Assembly (NCBI RefSeq): GCF_003666605.1
Contig: NZ_RCIV01000003.1
Span: 1-64,000, forward strand
Source of the DNA: Propionibacterium australiense
Lineage (GTDB): Bacteria; Actinomycetota; Actinomycetes; Propionibacteriales; Propionibacteriaceae
Reading direction: 5' to 3'
Length of the DNA: 64,000 nucleotides
Numbering within the stretch: position 1 is the stretch's first letter; every line of letters starts with the position of its first letter. The position numbers and the translations under genes were made by a program. This document shows, piece by piece, positions 1 to 8,553 of the stretch. The notes under the pieces are model-generated. The model was given only the letters and a program-made list of their open reading frames with translations. It searched no databases and had not been told where the DNA came from.

Positions 1-69
1 CTTGGACTTCTGGACGACCCCTGGAACGACTTGTTCGGTGAACTCTGCACTGTATTTCGATGCCGACAT
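1..69 (-). pseudogene. IS3-type transposase orfA, 5' end only (cut by window edge)
   Basis: Reading leftward from an ATG at 69-67, the translation begins MSASKYSAEFTEQVV, which resembles the N-terminal helix-turn-helix start of IS3-family OrfA proteins. Only 23 codons lie in the window, so it cannot be said whether the gene is intact outside. The A+T-richer stretch at about 70-112 would hold the element's end, but the partner repeat is out of view. Confidence 0.55.
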
Positions 70-146
70 GATCTAATTCTACCTCACGATCATTTCACCC
101 ACTGTCCGAAAAACACCAAGCACTCCACCGACCCCCTGCACAAGTC

Positions 147-278
147 ATGGCCACACTGCGCAACCTCGCCATCAGCCTGATCCGCATGGCCTACCACAAC
201 ACACAATCCATCGCCTCGGCCACCCGAGCCATGACCCGAAAACCCACCAAAGCCATCAAACTCCTAACAACCCCCTAA
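147..278 (+). pseudogene. ISAs1-like transposase, C-terminal remnant
   Basis: A frame open from before position 72 to a TAA at 276-278 carries MATLRNLAISLIRMA, a sequence typical of the end of ISAs1/DDE transposases, followed by a basic tail. The catalytic part is missing, and the region upstream belongs to a different element. This is a decayed fragment rather than a gene. The family assignment rests on that single C-terminal motif. Confidence 0.5.
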
Positions 279-399
279 CCACCCACCAACTTTGCCGACC
301 CCCTGGGCACGCCCCATCGGCGCTCCCATTGTCCCGCGTCATGATTTTTGGCAGGCCGGTTGTGAGGGCATGATCGGCGTGTGATTCCAGGAGGCTGGG

Positions 400-717
400 A
401 TGGGTAGACCGCCGAAGTTTTCGCCGGAGACCAAGACGCGGATCGTGCTGGCCGTGCTCGCCGGCGAGGTGTCCGTGGCGGAGGCTGCGCGCAAGGAGAA
501 GGTTTCTGAGCAGTCGATCGGCCGGTGGAGAGCCGAGTTTCTCGAGGCCGGTAGATCCGCGATGGCGACCGGCCGTTCGAGGCCGTCGACGCGGGAGGAA
601 CAACTCGAGGCTCAGATCGAGGATCTGACCCAGGCGCTGGGTGAGGCCGCTGTCGAGCTCCGAGTGTGGAAGAAGTCAGCGGAGGGCAGGCTGGGCCCTT
701 CGAGGACCTCGAGGTGA
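400..717 (+). CDS. IS3-family transposase OrfA (helix-turn-helix subunit)
   Basis: A protein of 105 residues. The first ~50 residues form a transposase-type helix-turn-helix (FSPETKTRIVLAVLAGE, then EAARKEKVSEQSIGRWR). A heptad-like region follows (EEQLEAQIEDLTQAL) that would act as the leucine-zipper dimerisation segment. The gene overlaps OrfB, which lies in the -1 frame, as expected for IS3 elements that make an OrfAB fusion by programmed frameshifting. No A-rich slippery heptamer is obvious in the overlap, so the frameshift site is not assigned. Confidence 0.85.
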   Translation: MGRPPKFSPETKTRIVLAVLAGEVSVAEAARKEKVSEQSIGRWRAEFLEAGRSAMATGRSRPSTREEQLEAQIEDLTQALGEAAVELRVWKKSAEGRLGPSRTSR

Positions 718-1661
718 TTCGGGTCGAGTCCGGGATGTCGACCACGAGGTTCTGCCAGATGCTTGACATCCCGGAACGCTCGTGGCGACGCTGGCAATCG
801 AAAGCACGAGCAGGTCAGCCGGTGAAAGGGCCGTGGCCGGCACCTGCTCGAGACGCCCATCGCGACGCGGTGACGGCGATGGCGGCGACGCATCCGGCGT
901 GGGGGCACCGGAAGATCTGGGCCATGGTGCGCCATGACGGGCACAGGGTATCGCAGTCCACGGTCCTTCGGATCATGAGCGAGGAGGGCCTGCTACTCAA
1001 GGCTGACTACCAGCGAGAACGCCGACAGATGGCCAAACAACGCAAGGCCGCGTTCGCCGCCGCGCCAACAGGGCCGAACCAGGTGTGGCAATTCGATTTC
1101 TCGGAGTATGAGACCACCGGCGGGGGCACATGGCGCGTCGCCGGCCTCGTCGACTACTACTCGAAGTACGAGTTCGGCTGGCATTGGTCACCGACGGCGA
1201 ACCAGCATGACGCGATCACCGCCGTCGAACTCGCCCTCGCCGAGGCCGAACGCCTGCTCGGTGGTCCACGGCTGATCGATCACCTCACCGACCCGGACAC
1301 CGGCGAGGTCGTCCCCATCACGCTCGTCACCGACAACGGCGGCCCGTTCCGGTCTTTCAGGTTCGGTGCCTTCATCACCTCCAAGCCCGAGTTGCGGCAC
1401 GTGCGCACCCGAGTGAAGACCCCCGGGCAGAACGGCGTCCGCGAGCGCGCCTTCTGGTCGCTGAAGTACGAGCGGCTCTACCGCGAGCACATCGACGACG
1501 CCCTGGACCTCATCCGCGAATCCGACGCTTTCCGCGTTGAGTTCAATACCGAGCGACCGCACGAGCACCTGGCCTGGAACCGACCCGCCGATGTCCACAC
1601 CGGCCACGCCAACCCCACCATCCCCACCTTTCCCGAACCCAAAACCCTGCCAACAACTTGA
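666..1661 (+). CDS. IS3-family transposase OrfB (rve integrase core)
   Basis: The frame opens with GTG at 666; an ATG at 735 is an alternative start. The protein has the DDE catalytic triad of retroviral-type integrases: D in WQFDFSEYE, D in LVTDNGGPF and E in NGVRERAFWSLKYE, the last about 35 residues after the second D. The N-terminal part (HPAWGHRKIW, VSQSTVLRIM) is the HTH_21 region usual in OrfB. It catalyses strand transfer of the element, as OrfB alone or as an OrfAB fusion. No internal stop is seen, so it is probably active. Confidence 0.9.
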   Translation: MEEVSGGQAGPFEDLEVIRVESGMSTTRFCQMLDIPERSWRRWQSKARAGQPVKGPWPAPARDAHRDAVTAMAATHPAWGHRKIWAMVRHDGHRVSQSTVLRIMSEEGLLLKADYQRERRQMAKQRKAAFAAAPTGPNQVWQFDFSEYETTGGGTWRVAGLVDYYSKYEFGWHWSPTANQHDAITAVELALAEAERLLGGPRLIDHLTDPDTGEVVPITLVTDNGGPFRSFRFGAFITSKPELRHVRTRVKTPGQNGVRERAFWSLKYERLYREHIDDALDLIRESDAFRVEFNTERPHEHLAWNRPADVHTGHANPTIPTFPEPKTLPTT

Positions 1662-1685
1662 CGCGGGACACCATCACCTCATTGT

Positions 1686-4403
1686 TCAGCCGAGTCGGCG
1701 CCTGCGGTGCTTCATGAAGGCCGTCGCCGAGGATCCCGCCAGGGCCAGGCCGCCGGTGATCAGGAGAAGATCACGAGCTAGGCCGCCGCCAGTCAGGGGC
1801 AGGGAGGGCACCTCGACCTTCTTGTTGACGAAGGCATCGCTGAACTCGTACCGGCGGGTCAGAGGGTCGATCCTGAACTCGTACTCGTTCTTGTCGGTCG
1901 CGTAACCGAACGGCGCTCGTGTCTCGGTCAGGTAGAAGGAGACGGAGGGCGTGGCGGTCAGCCCCTTCACCAGGAACGAGCCCGGGGCAGGATCCTGATC
2001 CGCATAGGGCTCCTTGCTGCACTCGTCGGCGCTGTCCGCAACGCAGTCGGCCACATCGACGGAGATTCTGTCCGCCCCGCCTCTGATGTGCCAGACCGAG
2101 CCGGCCAGTGGCTCCCCGGAGTCATCATTCTTCTTCCACGCGACCGTGCCCTTGGGATAATTGATGATCTGCCCCTGGTCATTGACCAGCGGGATTCTCG
2201 GGTTGTTCCCGGTGCTGCGCGGTTCGAGTCTCACGCCCAGCGCGCCGACCCTGATCGAGGGGAAGACATAGGTGGCCGTGGAGAACTTGTCATAGCCCTC
2301 GGGCGCGTTCAGCTCCCTGATCCAGTAGTAGTACAGGCCGAGCCCATCGATCCTGAACTTGCCCGATTCGGGGTCCTGGTCGGCGTAGCCCCCTGGCTGG
2401 CAGTTGCCGGTGCAGTCCTCGATCGTCGTCCAGTTCTGGGTGTCGTAGCCGCCCTGGATCTGCCATGACGATCCGGCCAGCAGATTGCCATCGGCGTCGA
2501 CCTTCTCCCAGGAAATGGAGCCGCGGAGTTCGGCGGGGGTGCAGGCGTCGTTGTTCTCCGGGCCGTCGGCGTCGTCCTCCATGGTGACCTTGTTGTAGAG
2601 ACCCTTGGTCGGGTCCGGGTCGTCCCCATCGGCGCAGCTGCCGAGGGCATTCTGCCCGCTCGCGGTGATCGCATTGGGCTCCACCGCATAGCGCACGGTG
2701 ACCGTGTACTGCTTCTCCTGCCCCGGATCCAGGTAGTCGCCCGAGCTGAGTCGATAGGCGTCGCCGCCGAGTGGGGCAGCAGGCTGCCCGTCGACGTCGA
2801 CGCCACTCAGCCGGAAACCCTCGGTGGGGATGCCCGGATGGTCGATGATCTCGGGGAAGTCACCGCCGGCGGTGCCGATGTTGCGGGCAGTCACCGTGTA
2901 CTGACGTTGCAGCTCGGTGTCACCGCCGCTGATGATCGCCTTGTCCTCGGAGGTCTTCTTCTCGACGGTGAAGATGGGGATGTTCCCGGGGAATGTGTTG
3001 ACGGCGTAGATCTGCACGTCCGCGGGAGCGTTCTGGGCGAAGCTCAGGGTCGCCGTGTTGTCGCCGTTGTCGGTGACGGTTGCCCCGCTGTCGGGATTGG
3101 CCAAGGAGTACCGCACCGTCACTCCGGGGGGAAGGTCCTTCTCGCGGATGGTGCACGTGGCGGAGGACTTCGTCGATGCCTTGTTGGTGGTTTCCCCGAC
3201 TGCGATGGAGTGGAACGGCATGAAGTCGGTTCCGAGGCACTTGTACTCGAAGACGAACCCCTGGCCGGCCTCTGGCTGGCCGTCGCCGTCGGCGTACTTG
3301 ATGATCGAGAAGGTCACGGTCTCCCCGATTCCAGAGCCACCTGAGTGCGGCACCTCGGCATAGCCCTCGATGTGGTCCGTCGTCGTGCCCGGATCGAGCT
3401 GGCTGGCCTCCTGCGGGCTGTTGTCGACGTCGACCACATTGTGCAGTCGGTCAAAGTCCTTGTAGTCGGCTGTCAGCCGCCCATTGATGACGATCAGCAG
3501 TGTCTCGTTCCACCGTATGTATCGACCGAAACGATCCGGGTTGAAGGTGATGGTGACCCCGCCGTTCTCCTCCTGGCAGGACCAGCGGTCGGTATCGATG
3601 TAGTTCTCGTCATCGATGCTCGTATACGGCGAGGGAGTGCGATCGGCGATGGTCATATCGTCACAACTGAGCACATAACCGTCGCCGCCTTGGTCGTGGA
3701 TGACGGTCGGCTCGTAGACGTCGCCGGCGGTGGCGCTGTTGAGGCCGAGCCACCAGATGACGTTGGAGTCGACCTCGCTGACCGAGCCGTTCTTTCCGCT
3801 CTTCTGGAAGTAGCCTGGCGGGGGATCCTGCAACAGATGTGCGGGCAGGGTGCCGCCGCTGCCGTCACAGCCCTGGAAGTTCAGCTGATAATCTCCGGGG
3901 TCGGTTTCGGCCTGCCAGTCGACGCTGAAGTTCGCGTCTCCGGAGACATTGCTGTGGTTCTCGACATATTCCGTCAGGGTGAACTTCGTGGTCTGTCCGT
4001 CCCAGGTCACGTAGGCGATGTGCTCACCGGTGGGCGAATCCAGCCAGAACGGGGCGAGTGTCTGCTCGCGTCTGATGGGGGCGGGTATCTCCAAGGTGAA
4101 ATAGTCGCCTGCGCGCGATCCCTCCTTGACCGACCAGTGGAAGGTGACCGTGGCGACCCCACCGCGGCGGCTCTCGAAGACGCCGTTGCTGGTCACATTG
4201 GGCCCCTCGCGCCAGGCGAAGTTCGAGAACGAACCGGCACAGGACTGCTCCGCGACGGCGGGCTCTCGGTGTCCCGGGAGCACGGCGAGCATGGTCACGA
4301 GGAGCATGACGCCGAGTGCAGCAGTCAGGAGGCGACGCGCCGATCCGAGGATCCCGCCACGAGGACCGTGCCCGATGGCGAGCGAATCGGTTCCGACCCT
4401 CAT
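1686..4403 (-). CDS. LPXTG-type sortase-anchored surface adhesin/pilin-like protein
   Basis: A protein of 905 residues from the ATG at 4403. It has a long signal peptide (arginine-containing start, then a hydrophobic core LTAALGVMLLVTMLAVL). Its C-terminus is a cell-wall sorting signal: LPLTG, a hydrophobic helix and KHRRRRLG. The N-terminal ~400 residues look like an adhesin head of beta-sandwich domains. Near the C-terminus are two SpaA/prealbumin-type repeats, recognisable by W.K.D..G..LAGS.W starts and ends such as RELNAPEGYD and TETRAPFGYA, where the glutamate usually supports an isopeptide bond. Sortase would attach it to peptidoglycan; no sortase gene is in the window. An in-frame GTG at 4481 is possible, but the residues it would add are not protein-like. 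The start overlaps the stop of a short upstream ORF. Confidence 0.88.
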   Translation of the reverse strand: MRVGTDSLAIGHGPRGGILGSARRLLTAALGVMLLVTMLAVLPGHREPAVAEQSCAGSFSNFAWREGPNVTSNGVFESRRGGVATVTFHWSVKEGSRAGDYFTLEIPAPIRREQTLAPFWLDSPTGEHIAYVTWDGQTTKFTLTEYVENHSNVSGDANFSVDWQAETDPGDYQLNFQGCDGSGGTLPAHLLQDPPPGYFQKSGKNGSVSEVDSNVIWWLGLNSATAGDVYEPTVIHDQGGDGYVLSCDDMTIADRTPSPYTSIDDENYIDTDRWSCQEENGGVTITFNPDRFGRYIRWNETLLIVINGRLTADYKDFDRLHNVVDVDNSPQEASQLDPGTTTDHIEGYAEVPHSGGSGIGETVTFSIIKYADGDGQPEAGQGFVFEYKCLGTDFMPFHSIAVGETTNKASTKSSATCTIREKDLPPGVTVRYSLANPDSGATVTDNGDNTATLSFAQNAPADVQIYAVNTFPGNIPIFTVEKKTSEDKAIISGGDTELQRQYTVTARNIGTAGGDFPEIIDHPGIPTEGFRLSGVDVDGQPAAPLGGDAYRLSSGDYLDPGQEKQYTVTVRYAVEPNAITASGQNALGSCADGDDPDPTKGLYNKVTMEDDADGPENNDACTPAELRGSISWEKVDADGNLLAGSSWQIQGGYDTQNWTTIEDCTGNCQPGGYADQDPESGKFRIDGLGLYYYWIRELNAPEGYDKFSTATYVFPSIRVGALGVRLEPRSTGNNPRIPLVNDQGQIINYPKGTVAWKKNDDSGEPLAGSVWHIRGGADRISVDVADCVADSADECSKEPYADQDPAPGSFLVKGLTATPSVSFYLTETRAPFGYATDKNEYEFRIDPLTRRYEFSDAFVNKKVEVPSLPLTGGGLARDLLLITGGLALAGSSATAFMKHRRRRLG

Positions 4404-4501
4404 CGCCCACCCCCAGCAGATGCAGGTAAGGCGCTGATCGGTCTCCATCGCGAGTTCAGCCGGCAATGAGTTCGCAGGCACCTTGTCGATCCAGGGGGCA
4501 T
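4400..4501 (-). CDS. 33-codon upstream ORF translationally coupled to the surface-protein gene (putative leader peptide)
   Basis: Directly behind the strongest Shine-Dalgarno in this region (AAGGAGGA, eight bases before the ATG at 4501) is a 33-codon ORF. Its TGA overlaps the ATG of the surface protein as ATGA. The main gene itself has only a weak ribosome site, so translation would be delivered by coupling. The peptide (begins MPPGSTRCLRT) has no recognisable domain. The frames differ by one base, so a +1 insertion would fuse the two ORFs. It may be a leader peptide, or a relic of a shifted start. Confidence 0.5.
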   Translation of the reverse strand: MPPGSTRCLRTHCRLNSRWRPISALPASAGGGR

Positions 4502-4554
4502 GATGCTCGGTCCTCCTTCAGGAAAATTGAGCCTTCAATCGATCTGACCTACAA

Positions 4555-4583
4555 AGATTCCCTGAATCAACCCTGACTGTCAA
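4555..4583 (-). promoter_or_regulatory. Predicted promoter for the surface-protein gene
   Basis: A perfect -35 hexamer TTGACA (4583-4578) is followed, after exactly 17 bases, by GAATCT (4560-4555), a three-of-six match to the -10 consensus. It lies about 55 bp upstream of the uORF start in an A+T-rich pocket of an otherwise GC-rich sequence. Prediction from sequence only. Confidence 0.4.
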
Positions 4584-4768
4584 ATGATTTCGCCCCTGAT
4601 ACAGCAAAAACCTAAGAAAGTGTGGAATCCCTTATGAAACCCATAACATGACGCTGCGGACATCCCCTGACGGACACCGACATGTCACACGAATGGGCAC
4701 GCGTCAGCCGCTGGGGGCGTCCTTCGGCGATGAGACATGGCGACCGGTACCGCATCTGGGACGAGTGC

Positions 4769-4804
4769 AGAAGGGGCCCGGTGCTCACGCACCGGGCCCC
4801 TTCT
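4769..4804. terminator. Hairpin terminator downstream of sdhB
   Basis: A perfect 15-bp stem, AGAAGGGGCCCGGTG with its complement, and a six-base loop lie 27 bp beyond the sdhB stop. There is no clear U-tract, as is common in high-GC actinobacteria. It is symmetrical and could serve either strand. Confidence 0.75.
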
Positions 4805-4830
4805 CAGTTCAGATGATCGACGACTGTCGA

Positions 4831-5589
4831 TCAGGTGTCGCGTGACTGGCGGCCGCGCAGCACCGAGCGCCAGCGTTCCTTGTTCACCGTGGCGATGGCG
4901 GAAAGCGAGATGTCGGCGGGGCAGGACACCGCGCACTCGCCGTACACCGAGCAAGGACCGAAGTTCTCGTCGAGCATGGCGACCATCTTGCGGGCCCGGC
5001 GGCTGCGCTCCTGCTTGCCCTGCGGCATCTTGGCCAGGTGGGCGAGCTTGGCACCGGCGAACAGCATGGCCGCGCCGTTCGGGCAGGCCGCGACGCAGGC
5101 GCCGCAGCCGATGCAGATGGCGTAGTCCATGGCCTGCTCGGCCGTCAGGTGGTCCTGCGGCACGGTGTCGGCGTCCGGAGCGGTGCCGGTCATGACGTTG
5201 ACGTGACCGGCCGCCTCGACGAGCTCGTCGAGAGCCGTCCGGTCGACCGCGAGGTCGCGGATGACCGGGAAGGCCGCCGAGCGGAAGGGCTCGATGGTGA
5301 AGTGCGTGACCTCGGGGAACGAGCGCAGGTGCTGGCGGCAGGCCGGCGTGTTGGCCAGCGGGCCGTGCGGCTTGCCGTTGACGAGGAAGCCGCAGCAACC
5401 ACAGACGCCCTCGCGGCAGTCCGACTCGAAGACGATCGGCTCGCCGCCGGCCTCAACAATCTCGTCGTTGAGCTGGTCGAGCATCTCGAGGAGGCTGAGT
5501 TCGGGCTCGACGTCCTCCATGACGTGGGTCTCGAAGTAACCCTCGGCGTTGGGGCCGTCCTGACGCCAGATATCGAGTGTGACCTTCAT
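4831..5589 (-). CDS. sdhB: Succinate dehydrogenase/fumarate reductase iron-sulfur subunit
   Basis: A protein of 252 residues that carries electrons between the SdhA flavin and the membrane anchor. It contains the plant-type 2Fe-2S motif (CREGVCGCCGF then TPAC), a 4Fe-4S motif (CIGCGACVAACP) and the third-cluster motif (CSVYGECAVSCP). The ATG at 5589 overlaps the sdhA stop as ATGA, so the two are translationally coupled. The frame stays open upstream to 5691, but that part is sdhA in another frame. In propionibacteria this enzyme also runs as a fumarate reductase in propionate fermentation; the direction cannot be read from sequence. Confidence 0.95.
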   Translation of the reverse strand: MKVTLDIWRQDGPNAEGYFETHVMEDVEPELSLLEMLDQLNDEIVEAGGEPIVFESDCREGVCGCCGFLVNGKPHGPLANTPACRQHLRSFPEVTHFTIEPFRSAAFPVIRDLAVDRTALDELVEAAGHVNVMTGTAPDADTVPQDHLTAEQAMDYAICIGCGACVAACPNGAAMLFAGAKLAHLAKMPQGKQERSRRARKMVAMLDENFGPCSVYGECAVSCPADISLSAIATVNKERWRSVLRGRQSRDT

Positions 5590-7700
5590 CGGTAATCCCT
5601 CACCTGCAGATCGATCAGCGAGAAGTTGAGCGGCTCGCTGTGGCGGACATGGGTGCCATCGGGACGAGTCTCCCATGCGGAGACGGCGCACCAGTCGTCG
5701 TCGTTCCGCTTGGCCTCACCCTCGGGCGTGGCGTACTCGGTACGGAAGTGCGCGCCGGAGGACTCCCGGCGGTCCAGGGCGTCGAGGACCATGACCTCGG
5801 CCAGCTCCAGGAAGTCGGCCACCCGGCCGGCCTTCTCGAGTTCCTGGTTGAGCCGGTTGTCGGACCCGACGACCTTGACCTCGCGCCAGAACTGCTCGCG
5901 GAGCTCGCGGATCTCGCCGAGGGCCTTGACGAGACCTGCCTCGTCACGGCTCACGCCGCAGCCCTCGTAGAGGATGTCACCAAGACGGCGGTGGAACCAC
6001 TCGGGACGGCGGGTGCCCTTGTTGTTCATCAGCTTGTTGATGCGTTCCTCGACGTAGGCGATCGACTCGCGCACCTCGGGGGCCTCGGTCGACAGGACGG
6101 GCTTGCCGACGAAACCGGCGAGGTAGTTCGGCACCGAGAGCGGCAGGGTGAACCAGCCGTCGACGCTGGCCGACAGGAGCGAGTTGGCGCCGAGCCGGTT
6201 CGCGCCGTGGTAGTTGTTCGATGCCTCGCCGCCGACGAACAGACCGGGGATGTTGCTCATCTGGTCGAAGTCGACCCACAGGCCGCCCATGGCGAAGTGG
6301 GCGCCGGGGGCGATGCGCATCGGCACCTCGTACGGGTCCTCGCCCGTGCAGTCGAGGTACATGTCGAACAGGTTGCCGTAGCGCTCCTTGATCGTCGCCT
6401 TGCCCAGCCGGTTGATGGCGTCCTTGAAGTCCAGGTACACCGAGTTGTGCAGCGGGCCGACACCATGACCGGAATCGATCTGGGTGCGGGCGTTGCGGGA
6501 GGCCACGTCACGCGGCGTCAGGTTGCCGAACGAGGGGTACTTGCGCTCCAGGTAGTAGTCGCGCTCGTCCTCGGGGATCTCGTTGGCGGGACGGTCGTCG
6601 CCGGCCTTCTTCGGCACCCAGATGCGCCCGTCGTTGCGCAGCGACTCCGACATCAGCGTGGTCTTGGACTGCCAGTGCTGGCTGACCGGGAGAGCGGTCG
6701 GGTGGAACTGCAGGAAGCAGGGGCTGGCGAAGTAGGCGCCGTGGCGGTGCGCGCGCCAGGTCGCGGTGGCGTTGGAGCCCTTGGCCAGCGTCGACCAGTG
6801 GTAGACCGAGCCGTAGCCGCCGGTGCAGAGAACGACCACGTGGGCGGTCCAGCCGCGGATCTCACCGGTGAGCAGGTCGCGGGTGACGATGCCCTGTGCG
6901 CGGCCGTCGGCCACGACCAGGTCGAGCATCTCCATGCGGTTGTGCATCTTCACGGTGCCGGCGTCGATCTGCTCCTCGAGCGCCTGGTAGCAGGCGACCT
7001 CGAGCTGCTGACCGGTCTCGCCGCGCGTGTAGTAGGTACGCGAGACCTGCACGCCGCCGAACGAGCGGGTGGCCAGCTGGCCGCCGTACTCACGGGCGAA
7101 CGGGGCGCCGATGGCGTACATGTGGTCGATGACCTTGACGGACTCGATACCGAGACGAACGGCGTCGGCCTCTCGACCACGGTAGTCACCGCCCTTGACG
7201 GTGTCCTTGACGAAACGCTTGAGCGAGTCGCCGTCGATCTTGCGGGCCCGGGCCGAGTTGATGCCGCCCTGGGCTGCCACCGAGTGGGCGCGGCGCGGGG
7301 AGTCGTGGAAGGAGAAGCAGTCGACGTCGTAGCCGAGCTGCCCGAGGGTCGCCGCAGCACCGGAGCCGGACAGGCCGGTGCCGACGACGATGACCTTCAT
7401 CTTGCGGCGGTTCGCCGGGTTGACGAGCTTGTACTCGTCCTGGCGGCGCGCCCAGGCAGTCAGCGGGTCGCCCTCGGGGACCTTGGCGTCCAGCTCGGGA
7501 CCGACCTCGTAGCCGGCGGCCTTCTGGGCCGGGCCGAGGATGTCGCGGTTGCGCGGCGCGTCGTTGGGGCGGACGAAGGGCCGAGTGGAGGCACTGCCGG
7601 ACGGTGCGGGAGCAGCGGGGGCCGCGGCCGGAGCAGATGGCACCGTGACATCAAGCTTGTCCGCAACAGCGCCGATGACGTTCTTGATGATGTTGGTCAT
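5586..7700 (-). CDS. sdhA: Succinate dehydrogenase/fumarate reductase flavoprotein subunit
   Basis: A protein of 704 residues. The dinucleotide-binding motif VVGTGLSGSGAAATLG and the covalent-FAD region with its histidine (RRAHSVAAQGGINSA) mark the flavoprotein. It oxidises succinate or reduces fumarate. The ATG at 7700 overlaps the sdhC stop (ATGA). The FAD fold begins only near residue 107. The preceding part is an amphipathic start (MTNIIKNVIGAVADKL), an Ala/Pro-rich linker and a charged segment, which makes it longer than most SdhA proteins of this class (about 600-650 residues). The frame continues open to 8216 inside sdhC, but that is a shadow. Confidence 0.95.
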   Translation of the reverse strand: MTNIIKNVIGAVADKLDVTVPSAPAAAPAAPAPSGSASTRPFVRPNDAPRNRDILGPAQKAAGYEVGPELDAKVPEGDPLTAWARRQDEYKLVNPANRRKMKVIVVGTGLSGSGAAATLGQLGYDVDCFSFHDSPRRAHSVAAQGGINSARARKIDGDSLKRFVKDTVKGGDYRGREADAVRLGIESVKVIDHMYAIGAPFAREYGGQLATRSFGGVQVSRTYYTRGETGQQLEVACYQALEEQIDAGTVKMHNRMEMLDLVVADGRAQGIVTRDLLTGEIRGWTAHVVVLCTGGYGSVYHWSTLAKGSNATATWRAHRHGAYFASPCFLQFHPTALPVSQHWQSKTTLMSESLRNDGRIWVPKKAGDDRPANEIPEDERDYYLERKYPSFGNLTPRDVASRNARTQIDSGHGVGPLHNSVYLDFKDAINRLGKATIKERYGNLFDMYLDCTGEDPYEVPMRIAPGAHFAMGGLWVDFDQMSNIPGLFVGGEASNNYHGANRLGANSLLSASVDGWFTLPLSVPNYLAGFVGKPVLSTEAPEVRESIAYVEERINKLMNNKGTRRPEWFHRRLGDILYEGCGVSRDEAGLVKALGEIRELREQFWREVKVVGSDNRLNQELEKAGRVADFLELAEVMVLDALDRRESSGAHFRTEYATPEGEAKRNDDDWCAVSAWETRPDGTHVRHSEPLNFSLIDLQVRDYR

Positions 7701-8458
7701 GAGATCACCCCAGACAGGACGAGCATGGGCAGGGCGCCATTGCAGATCACGATGATCAGCGCAATGAGCAGGAAGGCGACGAGCCAGATCTTGCGCAGAC
7801 GCGGTCCGGTACCACCGAAGTCGTTGATGGCGTTCCATCCGCCCTGTCCGATGTGCAGGGCGGCGACGACCATGAGGAGCGTGTAGAAGGCCGCCATCCA
7901 CGGGCGGTTGAAGCTGAGGACGAGGTTCTCGTACGCGTGGGCGTGGACGACCATCTGGTTGCCCACCATCTCGTACGTGGCCTCCTCGAACTCTGAGACG
8001 GCGAGACCGCGGCCGATCGTGAGGTCGAGCAGGTGGACGATGACGAACGCGAGGAGCAGGACACCCTCGATGACCATGTACTTGGCGAACCACGCCTTCT
8101 TCTGCATGCCCTTGCGGGAGAAGCTGCCGCGAGCCCTGCGGCCGCGGAAGTGGATCGTCAGGCCGGCCCACACGTGCAGGACCAGGCTGGTCGTGAGCGC
8201 CAGGCGCATGACCCACAGCAGCCCCTCGTAGGGCAGGAACGGGAAGAGGAAGGTGCGCAGGAAGGCCGCGTAGGCGTTGTAGTCCTCGGCGCCAAGGAAC
8301 AGCTTGAGGTTACCGACCATGTGGACAAAGACGAAGAGAACGAAGATCGTGCCGGTGACAGCCATGATCAGCTTCAGGGTCACGTTCGACGGATGCTGGT
8401 TCAGCTTCTGCCGGACGACCGCGTCCCCCTGTCCTCGCGCCTTCTCGATGACGCTCAT
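7697..8458 (-). CDS. sdhC: Succinate dehydrogenase cytochrome b558 membrane anchor
   Basis: A protein of 253 residues with five hydrophobic segments, the single-subunit di-heme anchor of the Bacillus/Wolinella type. Candidate heme-ligand histidines sit in the helices (FVHMVGNLKLF, LVLHVWAGL, FVIVHLLDL, AALHIGQGG). It links SdhAB to menaquinone. First gene of the sdhCAB operon, which uses ATGA overlaps at both junctions; GGAGTAACTC precedes the ATG. No separate sdhD is present or needed in this class. Confidence 0.93.
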   Translation of the reverse strand: MSVIEKARGQGDAVVRQKLNQHPSNVTLKLIMAVTGTIFVLFVFVHMVGNLKLFLGAEDYNAYAAFLRTFLFPFLPYEGLLWVMRLALTTSLVLHVWAGLTIHFRGRRARGSFSRKGMQKKAWFAKYMVIEGVLLLAFVIVHLLDLTIGRGLAVSEFEEATYEMVGNQMVVHAHAYENLVLSFNRPWMAAFYTLLMVVAALHIGQGGWNAINDFGGTGPRLRKIWLVAFLLIALIIVICNGALPMLVLSGVIS

Positions 8459-8466
8459 GAGTTACT

Positions 8467-8486
8467 CCAATCGGGTGATGAATTGG
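8467..8486. promoter_or_regulatory. Inverted repeat upstream of sdhC (candidate operator)
   Basis: CCAAT and ATTGG arms separated by 10 bases lie in the 95-bp gap between the Nudix-type regulator and sdhC, immediately before the sdhC ribosome site. Its position fits an operator or an mRNA element, but the arms are short and chance occurrence is possible. Confidence 0.25.
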
Positions 8487-8553
8487 TCTTACCATATGCC
8501 CTTCACCGGGGGCTCGCAGCACTGGGGCGCACCTTTTGGGACGATTCGCAGAC

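Larger units (their letters stand above)
330..1670 (+). mobile_element. Complete IS3-family insertion sequence with inverted repeats and 4-bp target duplication
   Basis: The left end (330-355) starts TGTCCCGCGTC and the right end (1646-1670) is its inverted match. About 25 bp align with a few mismatches and one gap, and the ends are TG...CA. CCAT occurs directly outside both ends (326-329 and 1671-1674), a 4-bp target-site duplication. Inside are two overlapping transposase frames. Intact ends, a clean duplication and uninterrupted frames indicate recent insertion. The right end is 11 bp from the stop codon of the surface-protein gene. Confidence 0.9.

Noticed and set aside
4400-4481. Adhesin start at GTG 4481
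   Set aside because: It would put 26 extra residues (with three Trp/Cys-rich stretches) before a normal signal peptide; kept only as an alternative.
5640-7886. A 748-codon plus-strand ORF
   Set aside because: Antisense to sdhA; no domain or ribosome site.
7701-8216. In-frame extension of sdhA upstream
   Set aside because: It lies inside sdhC in another frame; the ATGA junction at 7700 with a good family match gives the real start.
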